Assembly (NCBI RefSeq): GCF_900635445.1
Contig: NZ_LR134117.1
Coordinates: 124,001 to 188,000, forward strand
Direction of reading: 5' to 3'
From: Serratia odorifera
Lineage (GTDB): Bacteria > Pseudomonadota > Gammaproteobacteria > Enterobacterales > Enterobacteriaceae
DNA: 64,000 nucleotides
Shown here: positions 48,691 through 59,312 of the stretch, in pieces
Layout of the letters: every line of letters begins with the position of its first letter
Position numbering within the stretch: position 1 is the first letter of the stretch
Program-made: the position numbers and the translations under genes
Notes under the pieces: generated by a model
Database searches by the model: none
What the model saw: only the letters and a program-made list of their open reading frames with translations
What the model was told of the DNA's origin: nothing

Positions 48691-49050
48691 AGAGTACCCC
48701 ATCGCCAGCTCACCGGTCTGAGCCTTGTACTCCATCCACAGCAGCTGTTGCGTCACGCCGGGCTTTCTCATCTCAGTATCGAAGTGAAGCAGGTCAGGCA
48801 TAACCAGCTCTGACGCAGAGGCACTTTTGGCCGGAAAGATACGCTTTTCAAGGGCCGCGTGGGATATGGCTTCAGGGAGGGGCCATGGGAGAGACGTAGC
48901 TTTAAAGCGGGAGAGCACCTCAAAAACGGTTGATGCACTGATTTTCAGCGTCAGTGCGATGCAACGGTTGGTCAGCTTCTGGTCGAACTTAAGCTGAAGG
49001 ATCTTAAAACAGGTTTCCATGGAACTCCTGGCTTTTCTCTTTTTGGACAT
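48652..49050 (-). pseudogene. istA: IS21-family IstA, N-terminal fragment
   Basis: The start at 49050 (MSKKRKARSSMETCFKILQL) is followed by the helix-turn-helix region CIALTLKISASTVFEVLSRF and then LLWMEYKAQTGELAMGYSHF. It ends at CRCYREWKTG where the integrase fragment begins. It is 132 codons against roughly 500 for an intact IstA; no DDE residues remain. Confidence 0.8.
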
Positions 49051-49128
49051 CGATATCTCCATTGGCTTAAAACAGCAATGAAGACTGTGATGGAAAGAGT
49101 TAATTCCCGGAGTGAGCGACAGGATGCC

Positions 49129-49215
49129 AATCAGTGATCGGATGCGTGCCAAACCGCGATCGGAGATGGATGCCAAATCATGATCGATTCGAATGCCAAA
49201 CCGTGATCGATTCAG
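49129..49215. repeat. IS21-type end with four transposase-binding repeats
   Basis: Four close copies of GATGCCAAACCGTGATCG (spaced by a few bases, with small changes) lie between two oppositely oriented IS21 fragments. IS21-family ends typically carry multiple short direct repeats bound by IstA. Confidence 0.7.
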
Positions 49216-49229
49216 ATGCCATTTTGCAC

Positions 49230-49610
49230 CCGGAAACCAGCACGATAGCGGAGCACATGCCGGAACGTCACAGTCACCACCAGAAATGGACGCCGGGTCG
49301 CCTGAAAAGCTGGGCTGCCGGCGTGGGCGTAGATGCGTTGCAATGGGTCAGCGACCGGCTGATCGAAAAAAAGCATCCGGAGCAGGCGTATCGGGTCTGC
49401 CTGGGGTTGCTGAATCTGACGCGGACCTACACGAATGAACGGCTCAACAACAGTTGCAGGCTGGCCAACGACGAAGGTCTGACGCGTCTGAAGATAAAGT
49501 CGATCCTGAGCAGCAACCGGGACCAGCTACCGCGGGATAGCGATGCGCATGCATCTCCGGAGCTACCGCAAGAGCATGAAAATATCCGTGGCCCACACCA
49601 CTTCCACTAA
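49230..49610 (+). pseudogene. istA: IS21-family IstA, C-terminal fragment
   Basis: HSHHQKWTPGRLKSWAAGVG, then DRLIEKKHPEQAYRVCLGLL and NLTRTYTNERLNNSCRLAND match the end of IstA, followed after 14 bases by istB. The N-terminal and catalytic parts are missing. With the opposite-strand N-terminal fragment next door this suggests an inversion or deletion within IS21 copies. Confidence 0.75.
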
Positions 49611-49624
49611 CCGAAGGAGTTGTT

Positions 49625-50381
49625 ATGTCAAACAGCATTATGAATCAACTGGTTGAGTTAAAACTCTCTGGCATGGCGTCTGCACTGTCGACGCAGACGG
49701 AACAGCCGGGCACCTACGAAGAGCTGTCGTTCAACGAGAGACTGGCGCTGCTGGTCTCGCAGGAAAAAATGGAGCGAGAACAACGCAAACAACGCCGACT
49801 ACTGCAAAAAGCCCGGCTAAGACTGGAAAGCGTCGGTGCACGATATCGACTACCAGCCCTCACGCAACCTGGACCGGGCCCGGATCGCGCAGCTCAGCCA
49901 GAACGAGTGGATAGCGAAAGGCCAGAATCTGTTGATAACGGGCCCTTGCGGCTGCGGCAAGACTTACATGGGCTGCGCACTGGGACACAACGCCTGCCAG
50001 CAGGGGTACAGCGTCCAGTACTGGCGACTGAGCCGTCTGCTCCCGGAGCTGATGCAGAGCCGTGCGGACGGGAGCTACCAGAAGCAGCTGGCGATGCTGG
50101 CGAAGACGCAGTTGCTGATCCTGGACGACTGGGGACTTGAGCCGCTGGCCGGCTCTCAGAGAAACGACCTGCTGGAGCTGATGGATGATCGCTACGGCAA
50201 AACCTCGACGGTGGTAATAAGCCAGCTGCCAACGGATGAATGGTATGGGAGCGTAGGCGACAACACGCTGGCAGATGCGATCCTGGATCGGCTGATGCAC
50301 AACGCGCACCGTCTGGACATGAAGGGCGAATCGATGAGAAAACGCCGGGCTCAGGTTGACCAAAGTGAACAGAAGAGTTAA
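49625..50381 (+). pseudogene. istB: IS21-family IstB ATPase, frameshifted
   Basis: Frame one (MSNSIMNQLVELKLSGMASA, then EKMEREQRKQRRLLQKARLR) leaves register near 49830. The second frame goes on with HDIDYQPSRNLDRARIAQLS, Walker A GPCGCGKT, Walker B LLILDDWG and VVISQLPTDEWYGSVGDNTL. One inserted or lost base splits the gene. It lies directly downstream of the istA C-terminal fragment. Confidence 0.85.
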
Positions 50382-50449
50382 TAAAACCACAGTAGGCGCG
50401 TTAAGAAAAAAAAGCGTTCACGTTCGTCCGGGAATCAGCGTTCACTTTC

Positions 50450-50724
50450 ACCGGAATACGCAACGCCATCTTGTGCGGGCTTTTGAGGCGGGTTTTGAGA
50501 TGGGGGTAAAGCCCATTGATGCCATCACGGTGGAAGCGGTTCTGTCACGTCGGATTGATGACCTTGAGCCGCAGCTGACGCGGCATGGCTACGATATCCG
50601 GGCACTTTGCACACAGTTTGATGCCAAACCCCCGGAGATACGTCAGTTGATGCGTGGCACATTGAACCCGCAGCGCGCTAGCGAATTGGTTGAGGAAATG
50701 CGTGCCGCCGGGCTGCCATTGTGA
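50450..50724 (+). pseudogene. C-terminal fragment of a transposon-type AAA ATPase (ExeA/TniB-like)
   Basis: About 90 residues: RHLVRAFEAGFEMGVKPIDA, then AVLSRRIDDLEPQLTRHGYD and NPQRASELVEEMRAAGLPL. The pattern resembles the C-terminal tail of ATPases coded by some transposons, placed just past the IS21 right end; the P-loop part is absent. I recognise the style but not a certain family. Confidence 0.4.
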
Positions 50725-50793
50725 GACAGTCCAGTCAATTATCCTGGGCGCGTTTACTTTTTTTATACCCACCTCTCTAAGAGGAAATCATCT

Positions 50794-50919
50794 ATGCTAT
50801 CCAGTTTTTCATTGATCGTTTGGGGGCTATTAATCCTGCTCATACTGATTGGCTATGCCTTTTATAGAGCAGTGAAAGATCGAAAAAAACGAATGCTGTT
50901 GCCTTCCCGCCGCCGGTAA
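50794..50919 (+). CDS. Small single-pass membrane protein
   Basis: 41 aa with a good ribosome binding site (AAGAGGAAAT). One transmembrane segment (SLIVWGLLILLILIGYAFY) is followed by a basic tail (RAVKDRKKRMLLPSRRR). It resembles the tiny inner-membrane proteins of mobile elements, but no family is certain. Confidence 0.45.
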   Translation: MLSSFSLIVWGLLILLILIGYAFYRAVKDRKKRMLLPSRRR

Positions 50920-51073
50920 GGAACGTCAATATCCATACGAAGGACGACAACTGAGTGAAAAGCAGTCAATGTATCTGGGTTATAGGCGGAAATCTACAAA
51001 CTGCTCATGGTCTCCCTGTCCCTGGAGTTATAGGGTAAAATCCAGCAAACCGTGTAGTGACATTAGGCTAACA

Positions 51074-51166
51074 ATGATGCGAAATGTCTTTTTTCTTATT
51101 ATGATCACCATGTTGGCTTTTTTCCTCGCGACTGTATTTGTATACGACCTGGGATTTCAATGGTAG
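51074..51166 (+). CDS. Possible very small membrane peptide
   Basis: 30 codons, MMRNVFFLIMITMLAFFLAT and a short polar end. It is hydrophobic and follows the previous small gene on the same strand, but the ribosome binding site is weak. It may be chance. Confidence 0.25.
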   Translation: MMRNVFFLIMITMLAFFLATVFVYDLGFQW

Positions 51167-51549
51167 TGGGACTGACATGATTTAATACTTGCAGTTATTG
51201 TGGGTTTGAGCCCTGAGTCCTGCGCTGGTTACAGCTAATGTCGTGATAAATGCAGGTTTGACTATTTATAAAACGCCAGTCGCTGCCTGGATAGCGTCGC
51301 GTGCTATTCCCTGCAACAGAAAGTCACGTCAGCCTGGAATGGTCAATTGGCCGGTACCCGGGCACAACGGCAATGATGTATTTTGGCGCGGTTTATCTGG
51401 GGCATCATCTCATAGCGTCAGGACAACCGTAAAAGGCAGAAAAAGATATCATTGAGACTGCGCCGTTGGGGATATAACGCTCTGCCAGCACGCACGTCCT
51501 GTTGCATACTGGCACGTTATTATTGATGAGGTGCCGGCTTTATTGTCAG
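51167..51549. other. Intergenic stretch without a recognised gene
   Basis: A plus-strand frame at 51243-51455 has no familiar motif and no good start signal. I see nothing else. Confidence 0.4.
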
Positions 51550-53373
51550 TTACCAGGCCTTGTTGGGGGTTCTGGACAGGATATGCACCTTCTGGCAGAT
51601 GCACCGTGTGAGTTGAAGCTGCGCCGGCGTTGCCGGCGTACCGGCGAAGTCCTTCAGGTTGATAACAATGCGGGCATAGTTCACATAGGCCGCCGGCAAG
51701 GGGATGAACTCCTTGTCATTGAGCGCCGTGATGCGGTCGGTCAGTAGCGTCAATGATGCTGCCGTCGCGAGTTCTCCCTGCCGGGCCCACTGACCCGTTT
51801 TTTCCCCAATCATCCTGGGCACGGTGTCATCCAGCCGGTACTGCCCGACAAAGGTGCTCACCGAAAGTTTCAGGCTGGTCATGCCGGACAAACCGGCAAA
51901 CGTCATTTTCCACAGCGGCAGTTCGTTTTGGCTGAGCGGAAATACAACTCCAATACCTTGCCAGCCGTGGCGGCCGTCTGTGTGGATAACGTGATACCCC
52001 CCTTATCCGCCGAGACCGACAACTCCGCCGCACTGGCAATGCGCTTACCCAGACGGGCATGGACATGGTTGAGCTGCAGGGCCGCTTTCTCTGCCCATGA
52101 CGGCTCCGGCAGGTGATTGGTATCATCCCAAGGTACAGGAACCGGTACATGTTGATGTGCCCCGGGGCACCGATGTTCTTCATGTCGATATGGGCATTGG
52201 ACCAGCCTTTTTTGAGATCGGCATTGATAAGCTCCAGCCCGTCAATGTAACACCGGCCTGTCAGGTCGGTGGATTTGTCAAAGAAAAAATAATCGACAAG
52301 CTGGTAAGGGGTTTTCTTGGGTCATCTTTATCAAAGACGTTGGTTTCTACACTGTGCCATTTGCAGCGCCGGATTTTAACAATGCCCCCACCGTCACTGC
52401 AGAACACCGGGCGGGCATTCCTGGCGCTGTGATTTCCCCACTCAAAATGGCAGTCCAGGAAGTCCAGTGACCCGCGAATGAGAGTGAACAGACCGTTGTC
52501 CGTATGGGCCAACTGCTCTGTCGGGGAGCCAAAACCACTGTAGTCGAACGAACAGTTCCTGAAATAGAGCTCATGCACCCCCTGGTAAAACTGCTGGCCA
52601 TCCGAAAACAGGCACTTGTAGAAAACGATTTTTTCGCCGGCATTATTCGAGGTTTCAGAGTAAATAGGGTAGTGGCAGGCATGGACCATCACGCTGTGCC
52701 AGCTTTGGATGTAGGCATTATTGCCGAACATGATCCCTTTGTGGAAATTGGAAATCCAGATGTTCTGACACAACAATTGGGCTACGGGTTTGCCAAAAAT
52801 ATTTTTTGCCGCGGAGTAGACACAAATGGCGCTGAGGTTCTTCTTTTCATCATTGTCACCGGCAATTCTCAGGTTATAGATGGCCGGTGCCCCGTAGCTG
52901 TATTCGACATGCACACATTCCGTGTTGTCGGCGGCGTCCCGATAATCCAGCAGGGTGCCGCGAAAATCAATGGCGTTTTTCCACAGCTTAAGCCTGGCCG
53001 TGGTTTTGCACACCCTGACGCCCCCGGCCCCACCAGAGTGATGCCTGCCGGTGTGGTGGGAACCAGCTCTTTCCCCCCATTCCTTTTCATTGACCTGCAA
53101 AGCATTGCAAGCCCGGGTAATTGTTTTGGCGTAATCGGACTCATCGCCGGCGGAAAACCACCAGTCAATGCAATAGGCACCGTCGTTTATCAGACGTGCC
53201 CAGAAGCGTCCTTTGGCATCCTTGATGAACAGTGCAGAATCGTCTTTAAGGGGAAAACCCAATCCGTTGTCTTTTCGAATGAAAATACCATGATGGTATG
53301 TGTTAGTGACCATCAGTGCGGTGTCATCACCCTGATAGTGACACAAGTCAGCATAATCGGCTACGGTATTCAT
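51550..53373 (-). pseudogene. Right-handed beta-helix (pectate-lyase-fold) tail-spike-like protein, frameshifted
   Basis: The first frame (ATG at 53373) reads NTVADYADLCHYQGDDTALM (a tail-spike-type beginning), then FHKGIMFGNNAYIQSWHSVM, GEKIVFYKCLFSDGQQFYQG, VHELYFRNCSFDYSG and GSLDFLDCHFEWGN, a run of short strands typical of parallel beta-helices. It leaves register near 52320. Other frames continue as CYIDGLELINADLKKGWSNA and finally FAGLSGMTSLKLSVSTFVGQ. It is reminiscent of phage or capsule-binding tail-spikes, but no other phage genes are close. At least two frameshifts. Confidence 0.6.
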
Positions 53374-53548
53374 GAAATGCCCCTGGAGGTTATCGATGGA
53401 TTATCGGCGATACCGGGCAGTGCAAAAGCCCCCTACAGAGCGTAGGAGAGATTATCGTGTAGTCAATATACCTGAGGCGTCGGGCTGGGGATTATCGTTT
53501 TCTGGCGTTCGCGGGGCGCCGTCGCAGTGATAGACAGAACGGCATGAT

Positions 53549-53740
53549 TCATGATGACATCATGGCGGCAACACCTTCACCCAGGGACAACCAAAAAATA
53601 AAACATAACAGCAAGGCTGTACACCAGACGCGGCGACGTGACCAGTTCGAGGTATAACGTATTAGCCAGGATATCAGTGAAAAGTGCACGCTGGCTTCGT
53701 GAGGTGCCTCGCTATTTAATGGCGAATGTGAATATTTCAT
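53549..53740 (-). CDS. Small hypothetical membrane protein
   Basis: 63 aa: a hydrophilic start (MKYSHSPLNSEAPHEASVHF), a basic stretch (NWSRRR) and one transmembrane segment (VWCTALLLCFIFWLSLGEGV). No known family; it may be real because it lies alone with a plausible start, but this is weak. Confidence 0.3.
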   Translation of the reverse strand: MKYSHSPLNSEAPHEASVHFSLISWLIRYTSNWSRRRVWCTALLLCFIFWLSLGEGVAAMMSS

Positions 53741-54333
53741 GGTCTACTCGTTATGATGATGAGGTGCAACGAAAAATGCCCGTTATTGATAAAGTACAAT
53801 AACGGGGAACCTTGATTTAACGGCTTTGTTAATTTCCCTATTATACCCCTTCAACGATGGACCGGTTATTCATTAAGCGCCCGAATATTTTTCGGAATGT
53901 AAATAAGTGAGTGGGCATTTGTTAGTTATCAATCCATTTACCATAAGGGCTAAATCACAAAACAAACTTATTTTCAACACACGCAGGTGTTGTTGACGAA
54001 ATGGGTAAAAAGACATTGTGATGTTAAATTAATTCACAGCATTGCCGATAACAACATCAGATGAATTGTTTTATGTAATGGTTGAGTAGCGTTATTTACA
54101 TGTATTAGTCGCGACTTGATCTGACACTGGACCTTGAAAGGTTGAGAGTTACCGGTTTTGATATGGGTGTCCAATCCTTATACAAAACACGAGGTTGAAG
54201 GCTAATCCCTCTGAGACTGCGTAACCTCCTTAGCCAACGCTAAGGAGTCTAACGATTTCCCTATCCATGGACAGGGGGGTCTATGAATCATACACATAAT
54301 CGCCTTCAATAGAGCCCTAATATGGCGCATATC
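53741..54333. other. AT-rich intergenic region with one hairpin
   Basis: No gene is seen. CTCCTTAGC and GCTAAGGAG (54226-54247, 4-base loop) form a hairpin about 90 bases past the end of the ART pseudogene; no U-run follows on either strand, so termination is doubtful. Confidence 0.45.
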
Positions 54334-55003
54334 CTACCATTTTCTCCAACCAATGATTTGCGATGGGGTAATGAAACCCGGAACAGAATATTCATTTATT
54401 TTATATTTCTGGGAGGTCCGCCCATGTATTCTGTCCAGCGTCGCGGGGAGGTTTACAGCCTGATGGGAATTAAGTTTTATTTTATATTCATATTTACCAT
54501 AAGAGCCGCCTTTTAACCTCTTATCAGAGGTTGATACAAATGAATACTCTTTTTTCGAACCTTGCGCATGATCCTCCAGAGTACCAACCTCTAGCGTTCT
54601 GGAATAAAAACCCCCCGGCCTCAATAATTTCATGTAATGAACGCTGATCCTGACGGTAAACGTCAATTCTCTCTGAGTTAGTAACCCAACGTTTGTAATC
54701 AAAAGGTTTTCTAAGATTTACCGGACCGTTGAGTGGAGCTGCAACTTTATCAACATCAGATTGCTGGATATTAACCAATTCGAAGTCTGTATCGGGCTTA
54801 ACATTAAGTAATTTATCCGTATCGTCTTTCTTTTGTAAAAGTATTTTTTTTAAAAAAAATATTTTTCCTTTTTTCTTTAATCCTTCTGAGGTTACATGTC
54901 CAGACATCGCTTCTGATAAATTTTCAGACGATGGTGCCAGACTATCTGAATCAGAATTTTTTTTCATGGTATTTATGGCTGGTTTATATTTTGCTTGGAA
55001 CAT
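54334..55003 (-). pseudogene. Cholera/pertussis-toxin-A-like ADP-ribosyltransferase, one frameshift at G6T5
   Basis: The start (ATG at 55003, preceded by AGGGGGG) opens a frame with a lysine-rich N-terminus. At 'ERIDVYRQDQRSLHEIIEAGGF' it matches the NAD-binding start of the cholera/heat-labile/pertussis A subunits (Arg in VYR, then the 'EI..AGG' helix). The frame shifts in GGGGGGTTTTT (54606-54616). Removing one T gives GGFYSRTLEVGTLEDH, then YSFVSTSDKR (an STS motif) and NEYSVPGFITPSQIIGWRKW, like the EQEVSALGGIPYSQIYGWY end of LT-A. The catalytic Glu is kept but the first position of the ExE pair is Ile. No signal peptide and no B subunit are seen. The joined protein would be 222 aa. Confidence 0.7.
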
Positions 55004-55185
55004 AAGACCCCCCTATCATGATAAGTATGGTAAATGTATTTGATTTTTTAAATACGGTGTGCAATGGGATTTATTGAATAAATTAGTTATAGATAACTGA
55101 AGAAGGTGATTTTTTCCGATTAATCAGATCAAAAAATCTGGACTGAGTTTCCTCAAGGTGATCTACTAGTTACCTGACCTCACCT

Positions 55186-55201
55186 TAATGCGACAGAACC
55201 A
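55186..55201. repeat. Solo IS6-type terminal repeat
   Basis: TTAATGCGACAGAACC is the reverse complement of an IS6-family left end (GGTTCTGTCGCATTAA). No transposase lies on its inner side; the partner-like end is at 58977-58992. Confidence 0.6.
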
Positions 55202-55318
55202 TAATTCATCACTGGTTTCGCGTGAATATCAAACGATTATACTATTTATCAAAATAATTGTAAGTCAAGCTATTGCTGGCGTCAATCTATTGTGAGCTGA
55301 TATATGACCTCTTCCCTT

Positions 55319-56129
55319 GGTTGTGTCGCATTAACGGCCATAGACCAGCAAAAGTTGCGCTGCCTGTTTTTCAGGCGGCCAACACGTAAAATTGCTCTGC
55401 CGGTGACAATCCCTCACTTTGCGGATGCTGAAACTGCCCTTTCCGTATCATGTGGATTAACTCAATGCCTGCCAGTATCGTTTGTGCACGCCGGAATGAT
55501 TTGAACCCCAGCATCGGTCGAGTTCGCCGTTTGATATTTCGATGATCCTGTTCCACCAGGTTGTTCAGGTATTTACTCTGCCTGATGGTGATCGTCTCTT
55601 CATCAGGTTTACCGGCGTTGAGTGTGGTCAGCACCGCCGTGTTGGCACCGCTTTTATCGATGGTCACGACCTCAGGCTCACCGTGGTGGCGAGTGGCTTT
55701 GCGAAAGAAGCGCAAGGCAGCCGCAGCGTCACGTCTGGCGGTCAACGGGAGGTCGATCATCTGACCTGAAGTATCGACAACACGGTACAGATATTTCCAC
55801 TGGCCTTTGATTTTTATGTAGGTTTCATCCATTCGCCACCGGCGACCCACTGTGCGTTTACGCCGACGAAAGGCTTTATCCAGTAACGGTACCAGGCGGA
55901 TGACCCAGCGGTGAAGCGTCGAATGGTCAACGACAAACCCCACGCTCAGCCATCATCTCTTCGATATTGCGCAGGCTCAGGGAATAAGCCAGATACCATC
56001 GGACACACTGGGCAATAACATCGACGGGATAATGCAGGCGTTTGAAGGAGTTTCGGATCAAAAGCATCGTCAGGCAACATCACAAAAAAAACAGGATGTT
56101 ACCTGACGCCGCCTTAATGCGACACAACC
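55319..56129 (-). mobile_element. IS6-family insertion sequence
   Basis: Bounded by perfect inverted ends GGTTGTGTCGCATTAA (55319-55334) and TTAATGCGACACAACC (56114-56129); 811 bp, near the usual IS26-like size. The transposase has a frameshift. Confidence 0.9.
55371..56068 (-). pseudogene. IS6-family transposase, one frameshift
   Basis: The start region reads NSFKRLHYPVDVIAQCVRWY, then NIEEMMAERGV. After a one-base shift near 55930 it continues as VDHSTLHRWVIRLVPLLDKA, WRMDETYIKIKGQWKYLYRV (Asp), VVTIDKSGAN (Asp) and YLNNLVEQDHRNIKRRTRPM (Glu). The DDE triad is complete; only the frame is broken. It ends EQFYVLAA. Confidence 0.88.
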
Positions 56130-56245
56130 GCAAAAACCGGCTATTTGAGGAAACTACCATGCTCAGCTATGTTTAATAATGCCTATCATGATGTAGGTGA
56201 ATAAAAAACGGGAAAGTATAACCATATAACTTTAAAGAGGCTTTT

Positions 56246-58894
56246 ATGACTATCACATGCCAAGCAAAAATAGCAGCCGGTGCAGGACAGTACTATGCAT
56301 CATTACATTTAACGGATATAAAACAGGATAATGGTAATCCGGTTAAAGTTGAAAAGTATCTTGAGGTCAGTTTTCTCTCCCCCGTACCAGTTAAAAAGGA
56401 TGATATACAATTTACTAAATGGGACCCAACATTTAACATTGTTGTCAACCCTCATACTGAAATCAGCAAAAAAGAATACCAGATCGATTTTGTTATTAGT
56501 GCGGATAATAAGCAGGCTTTCACTATTGAAAACGGTAATAATATTGTAATCGGCTTAAACTCCCCATCAGGGGATCCGGATTTAAGTAAAGACTTAAGCC
56601 ATTATACGGGCTCTATAGCCATTACTGCTGACACACATCCTGATGTTGATGGTTCCGTTGATATTACCTGCCCACCTGCACCAGACAGTAAACTGGATGG
56701 GCAATCGGTTTGATTTGGACTTTACTATCGGTTCTACAAAAAAACGTGTTTCAGTTATACCAGGAAAATCGTTGAATAGGAAATTGTTAGCCGGCGAGTA
56801 CAGTATCACAGCACATGATTTTATCAGTAACGATCGCAATATCGTCGTACCTGTTACTGTTGATCAGAATAAAATTAAAGTTGACATTCATCAACCAAGA
56901 AAAGTTAGCATCACTTTTGGTAAACCAAAACGCTACAGCTCCGTAGAATTTTCCATTAATGAACTTCCTGAACTGGCGACAGAAAACTTTCTGGTGACGC
57001 TGAAAGTGAATAGAGACTATCAGCATAGCTTTGCAACTTGTCAGGATAAGGTAACGACAATTTATGAGTTGCCGGATACCGGAAAGCTCGATATATCCAT
57101 AACACCGATTAATCTAAATAATAAAGAGTATGATTTCACCATCGACCCGCTCACATTGAAAAATAACAAGAATAAAATAAAGATTGGTAAAAGCAATGTT
57201 CACAGCAAAGATGCCGGAAATGATGCGCAGGGAAACGTCACTGTTACCATTAAGAGCGACAGCGATATAAATGGAAAATTGACTGAATTTCGCCTTATTG
57301 CAGAAAATAATAATTATAGCAATTTAATCGAAGTAAAAAACAACAATAAACAAGATTTCCGGTTAAGGTAAAACCTGGTAAATATAAAATCATTGCCAAT
57401 AATTTTATCGAAAGTAAAACCGTGTATGTAGTGGACGCACCTACTGAATTTGAGGTAAAAAGCGGTGAGAATCCACTCAACGTGCGTGTAACAGCATCTG
57501 CAAACCTGGCTGTGCGTGGATTTGAACAAGATAAGCTGACCTTTGGGGGATGTGCTACGCTGGAATCCGATAATTTTGATTTCTTTGTCAAAGCGAAGAC
57601 TTACTCCATCTTTAAATATGCGGGCAGCGGTGGTGATGGCGATCCGGATAAAATTCTGGATAAAGACTATGCGACGCAGAACACCATTGGCGCTTGCCCG
57701 TCGACTTGAAACCGAATTTAAAAGTGTTGGAAAAGGTTCAGGACATCGGGTACTGCCGGTCATGATTTCCTATACGGTACAATTATCTGGTGGTGACGAT
57801 GCAGCATTGAAAGATGCAGGAAAATTAAAAAATAGCTTTGCCAATTTTATTTTAACATTGCACACCCTCATGCAAAGTAAAGATGCGGATCATCTGGTTC
57901 CTGGGGGGATTATTGTCAACCCGGATATGCTGGGCAACTGCCAGCAACATAACTTGCACGCGGATTATCCAGTGCCGGTCAAAGGCCCCCTGCAGGCAGC
58001 ATTAACAGCAAGAGAAGCATTAATAAAAACAATACCTGGAGTTTCTGCTGTACCTGTTGTTCCACCAGAGATCACTGAGGATCTTAAAGGCTATATCCAG
58101 TCGGTGAACTGGCTTATATCTACGTTGGCGCCTGATGTGACCTTTGGCTGGCAGATTAATCTGTGGGGTACTGGCGGGCTCTAACTGGATTTACGGGGTT
58201 CAGCAAAAAGACGGCACGGCGGTGTTAACAGCCAAAGAAGTAGCAAAAAAAATGGCTAATTTCATTAGTGAGCTGGGGGTATATAGTGGAAAACATACCC
58301 CCCCAATTTCCTGGCGATTGACCGTTATGAAGCGGATGACCTGACCTCCCGCAGTTATGTAAATAGTTATTGCTATGGTCCCTATCAGTGGGCGCTCTAT
58401 TTTGATTTTTTGCGCGGCAGTCAGTGCAGAACTGAAACTCCCGGTCATGCCATGGCAGATCCCGGCAAGCCGTACACCATTGACTACGGATAACGTCAAC
58501 GCAAATTTTGACGATCAGCACTGGGGCACGGCGGCAAATTATATCTTTGGCGATCCCGAACTGGGCAGTCAGGTTGAGAATATTCACCAGAGGGTGCGTG
58601 ACTTTTCGTTCAGTCAGCATGGTGCCAGTTATATAGCAAAAAATGTCGGTGGCACGCCGGGGAGAGGTCTATCTGCATGGCGGTGGTTTTGATGTTTCAC
58701 AGCCAGCTTACCGTGATTTCCCCCTGCGCGGTATTTTTCATATTGAGTTGGGCGGCGGTTCCACCGTGGGGATGGTTCCACCAACGGGTGGCAGAGGAGC
58801 AGACCTTAGCTGGAGTAACCAGAAACTCGCCGAATATATTGAACATCCGGTGAAATTTACCGACACAATGAGGAAAAAAGTAATTCTGTTATAA
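56246..58894 (+). pseudogene. Large hydrolase-like protein with N-terminal beta domains, at least five frameshifts
   Basis: One gene in six pieces. Pieces one to three are beta-rich carbohydrate-binding-like domains (MTITCQAKIAAGAGQYYASL; FDLDFTIGSTKKRVSVIPGK; KVKPGKYKIIANNFIESKTV). The later pieces look like a TIM-barrel hydrolase: VLPVMISYTVQLSGGDDAAL, GGIIVNPDMLGNCQQ, DVTFGWQINLWGTGGSNWIY, then FLAIDRYEADDLTSRSYVNS and LPVMPWQIPASRTPLTTDN. Shifts lie near 56705 (GGG), 57365, 57690, 58175, 58305 (a C7 run) and 58660. I do not recognise the family name; a glycoside hydrolase acting on host or insect polysaccharide is a guess. The coding sequence is AT-richer than the eCIS. Confidence 0.55.
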
Positions 58895-58976
58895 CAGAAG
58901 AGCCTGCTGCACAGGTGGCAAGCAGGCTCACATTCAGAAATGGGTCTTGACGCAGATTTAGTGGTAGTGGTTGATT

Positions 58977-58992
58977 GGGCTCTGTCGCATTA
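58977..58992. repeat. Solo IS6-type terminal repeat
   Basis: GGCTCTGTCGCATTAA, an IS6-family left end without a following transposase. With the end at 55186-55201 it flanks the segment holding the IS6 copy and the hydrolase pseudogene. Confidence 0.6.
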
Positions 58993-59096
58993 ACTGTACT
59001 AGCTCAGACCCGCTCTGACAGTTACTGGTTATTTATACAGTTGCCTGTCAGATTAAATCTGGTTCAGATTCTTTTCTGCCCAGACCCGTTTTCCAT

Positions 59097-59153
59097 CGTA
59101 AGCACGCGGTGAACTCACTTTGCAACGCAAGGTGAGTTCACCGCGTGCTTACG
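59097..59153. repeat. Long perfect inverted repeat (22-bp arms), collapsed mobile-element ends
   Basis: The left arm 59097-59118 (CGTAAGCACGCGGTGAACTC...) and right arm 59132-59153 are perfect reverse complements; pairing carries on into the 13-base centre so that almost 60 bases fold back. The right arm's motif recurs at 47865-47888. It looks like two element ends brought together by loss of everything between them. Confidence 0.75.
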
Positions 59154-59312
59154 GCTTATCTCCAGCTGATGCAGGTTATCCAGCAGGGCGGATTTTGCCA
59201 AATCGTCATGAAGGGCGAGCTGGCAGAGGATGGCGGTGAGATGGACGGGCAGATGCGCAATCCCGGTCTCCGCGTTGTCAGCGCATGAAGATGTGTTTTT
59301 GTGTCCGGTCAT
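59115..59312 (-). CDS. Small hypothetical protein, 3' end probably altered
   Basis: 65 aa with AGGGTGA upstream of the ATG at 59312. MTGHKNTSSCADNAETGIAH, then LPVHLTAILCQLALHDDLAK, predicts helices. Its last ten residues fall in the inverted repeat at 59097-59153, so the original C-terminus was likely lost. Unknown family. Confidence 0.35.
   Translation of the reverse strand: MTGHKNTSSCADNAETGIAHLPVHLTAILCQLALHDDLAKSALLDNLHQLEISRKHAVNSPCVAK

Noticed and set aside
54226..54247. Hairpin considered as part of a tRNA or a terminator.
   Set aside because: It lacks a cloverleaf and the conserved T-loop, and has no U-run; left as a simple hairpin.
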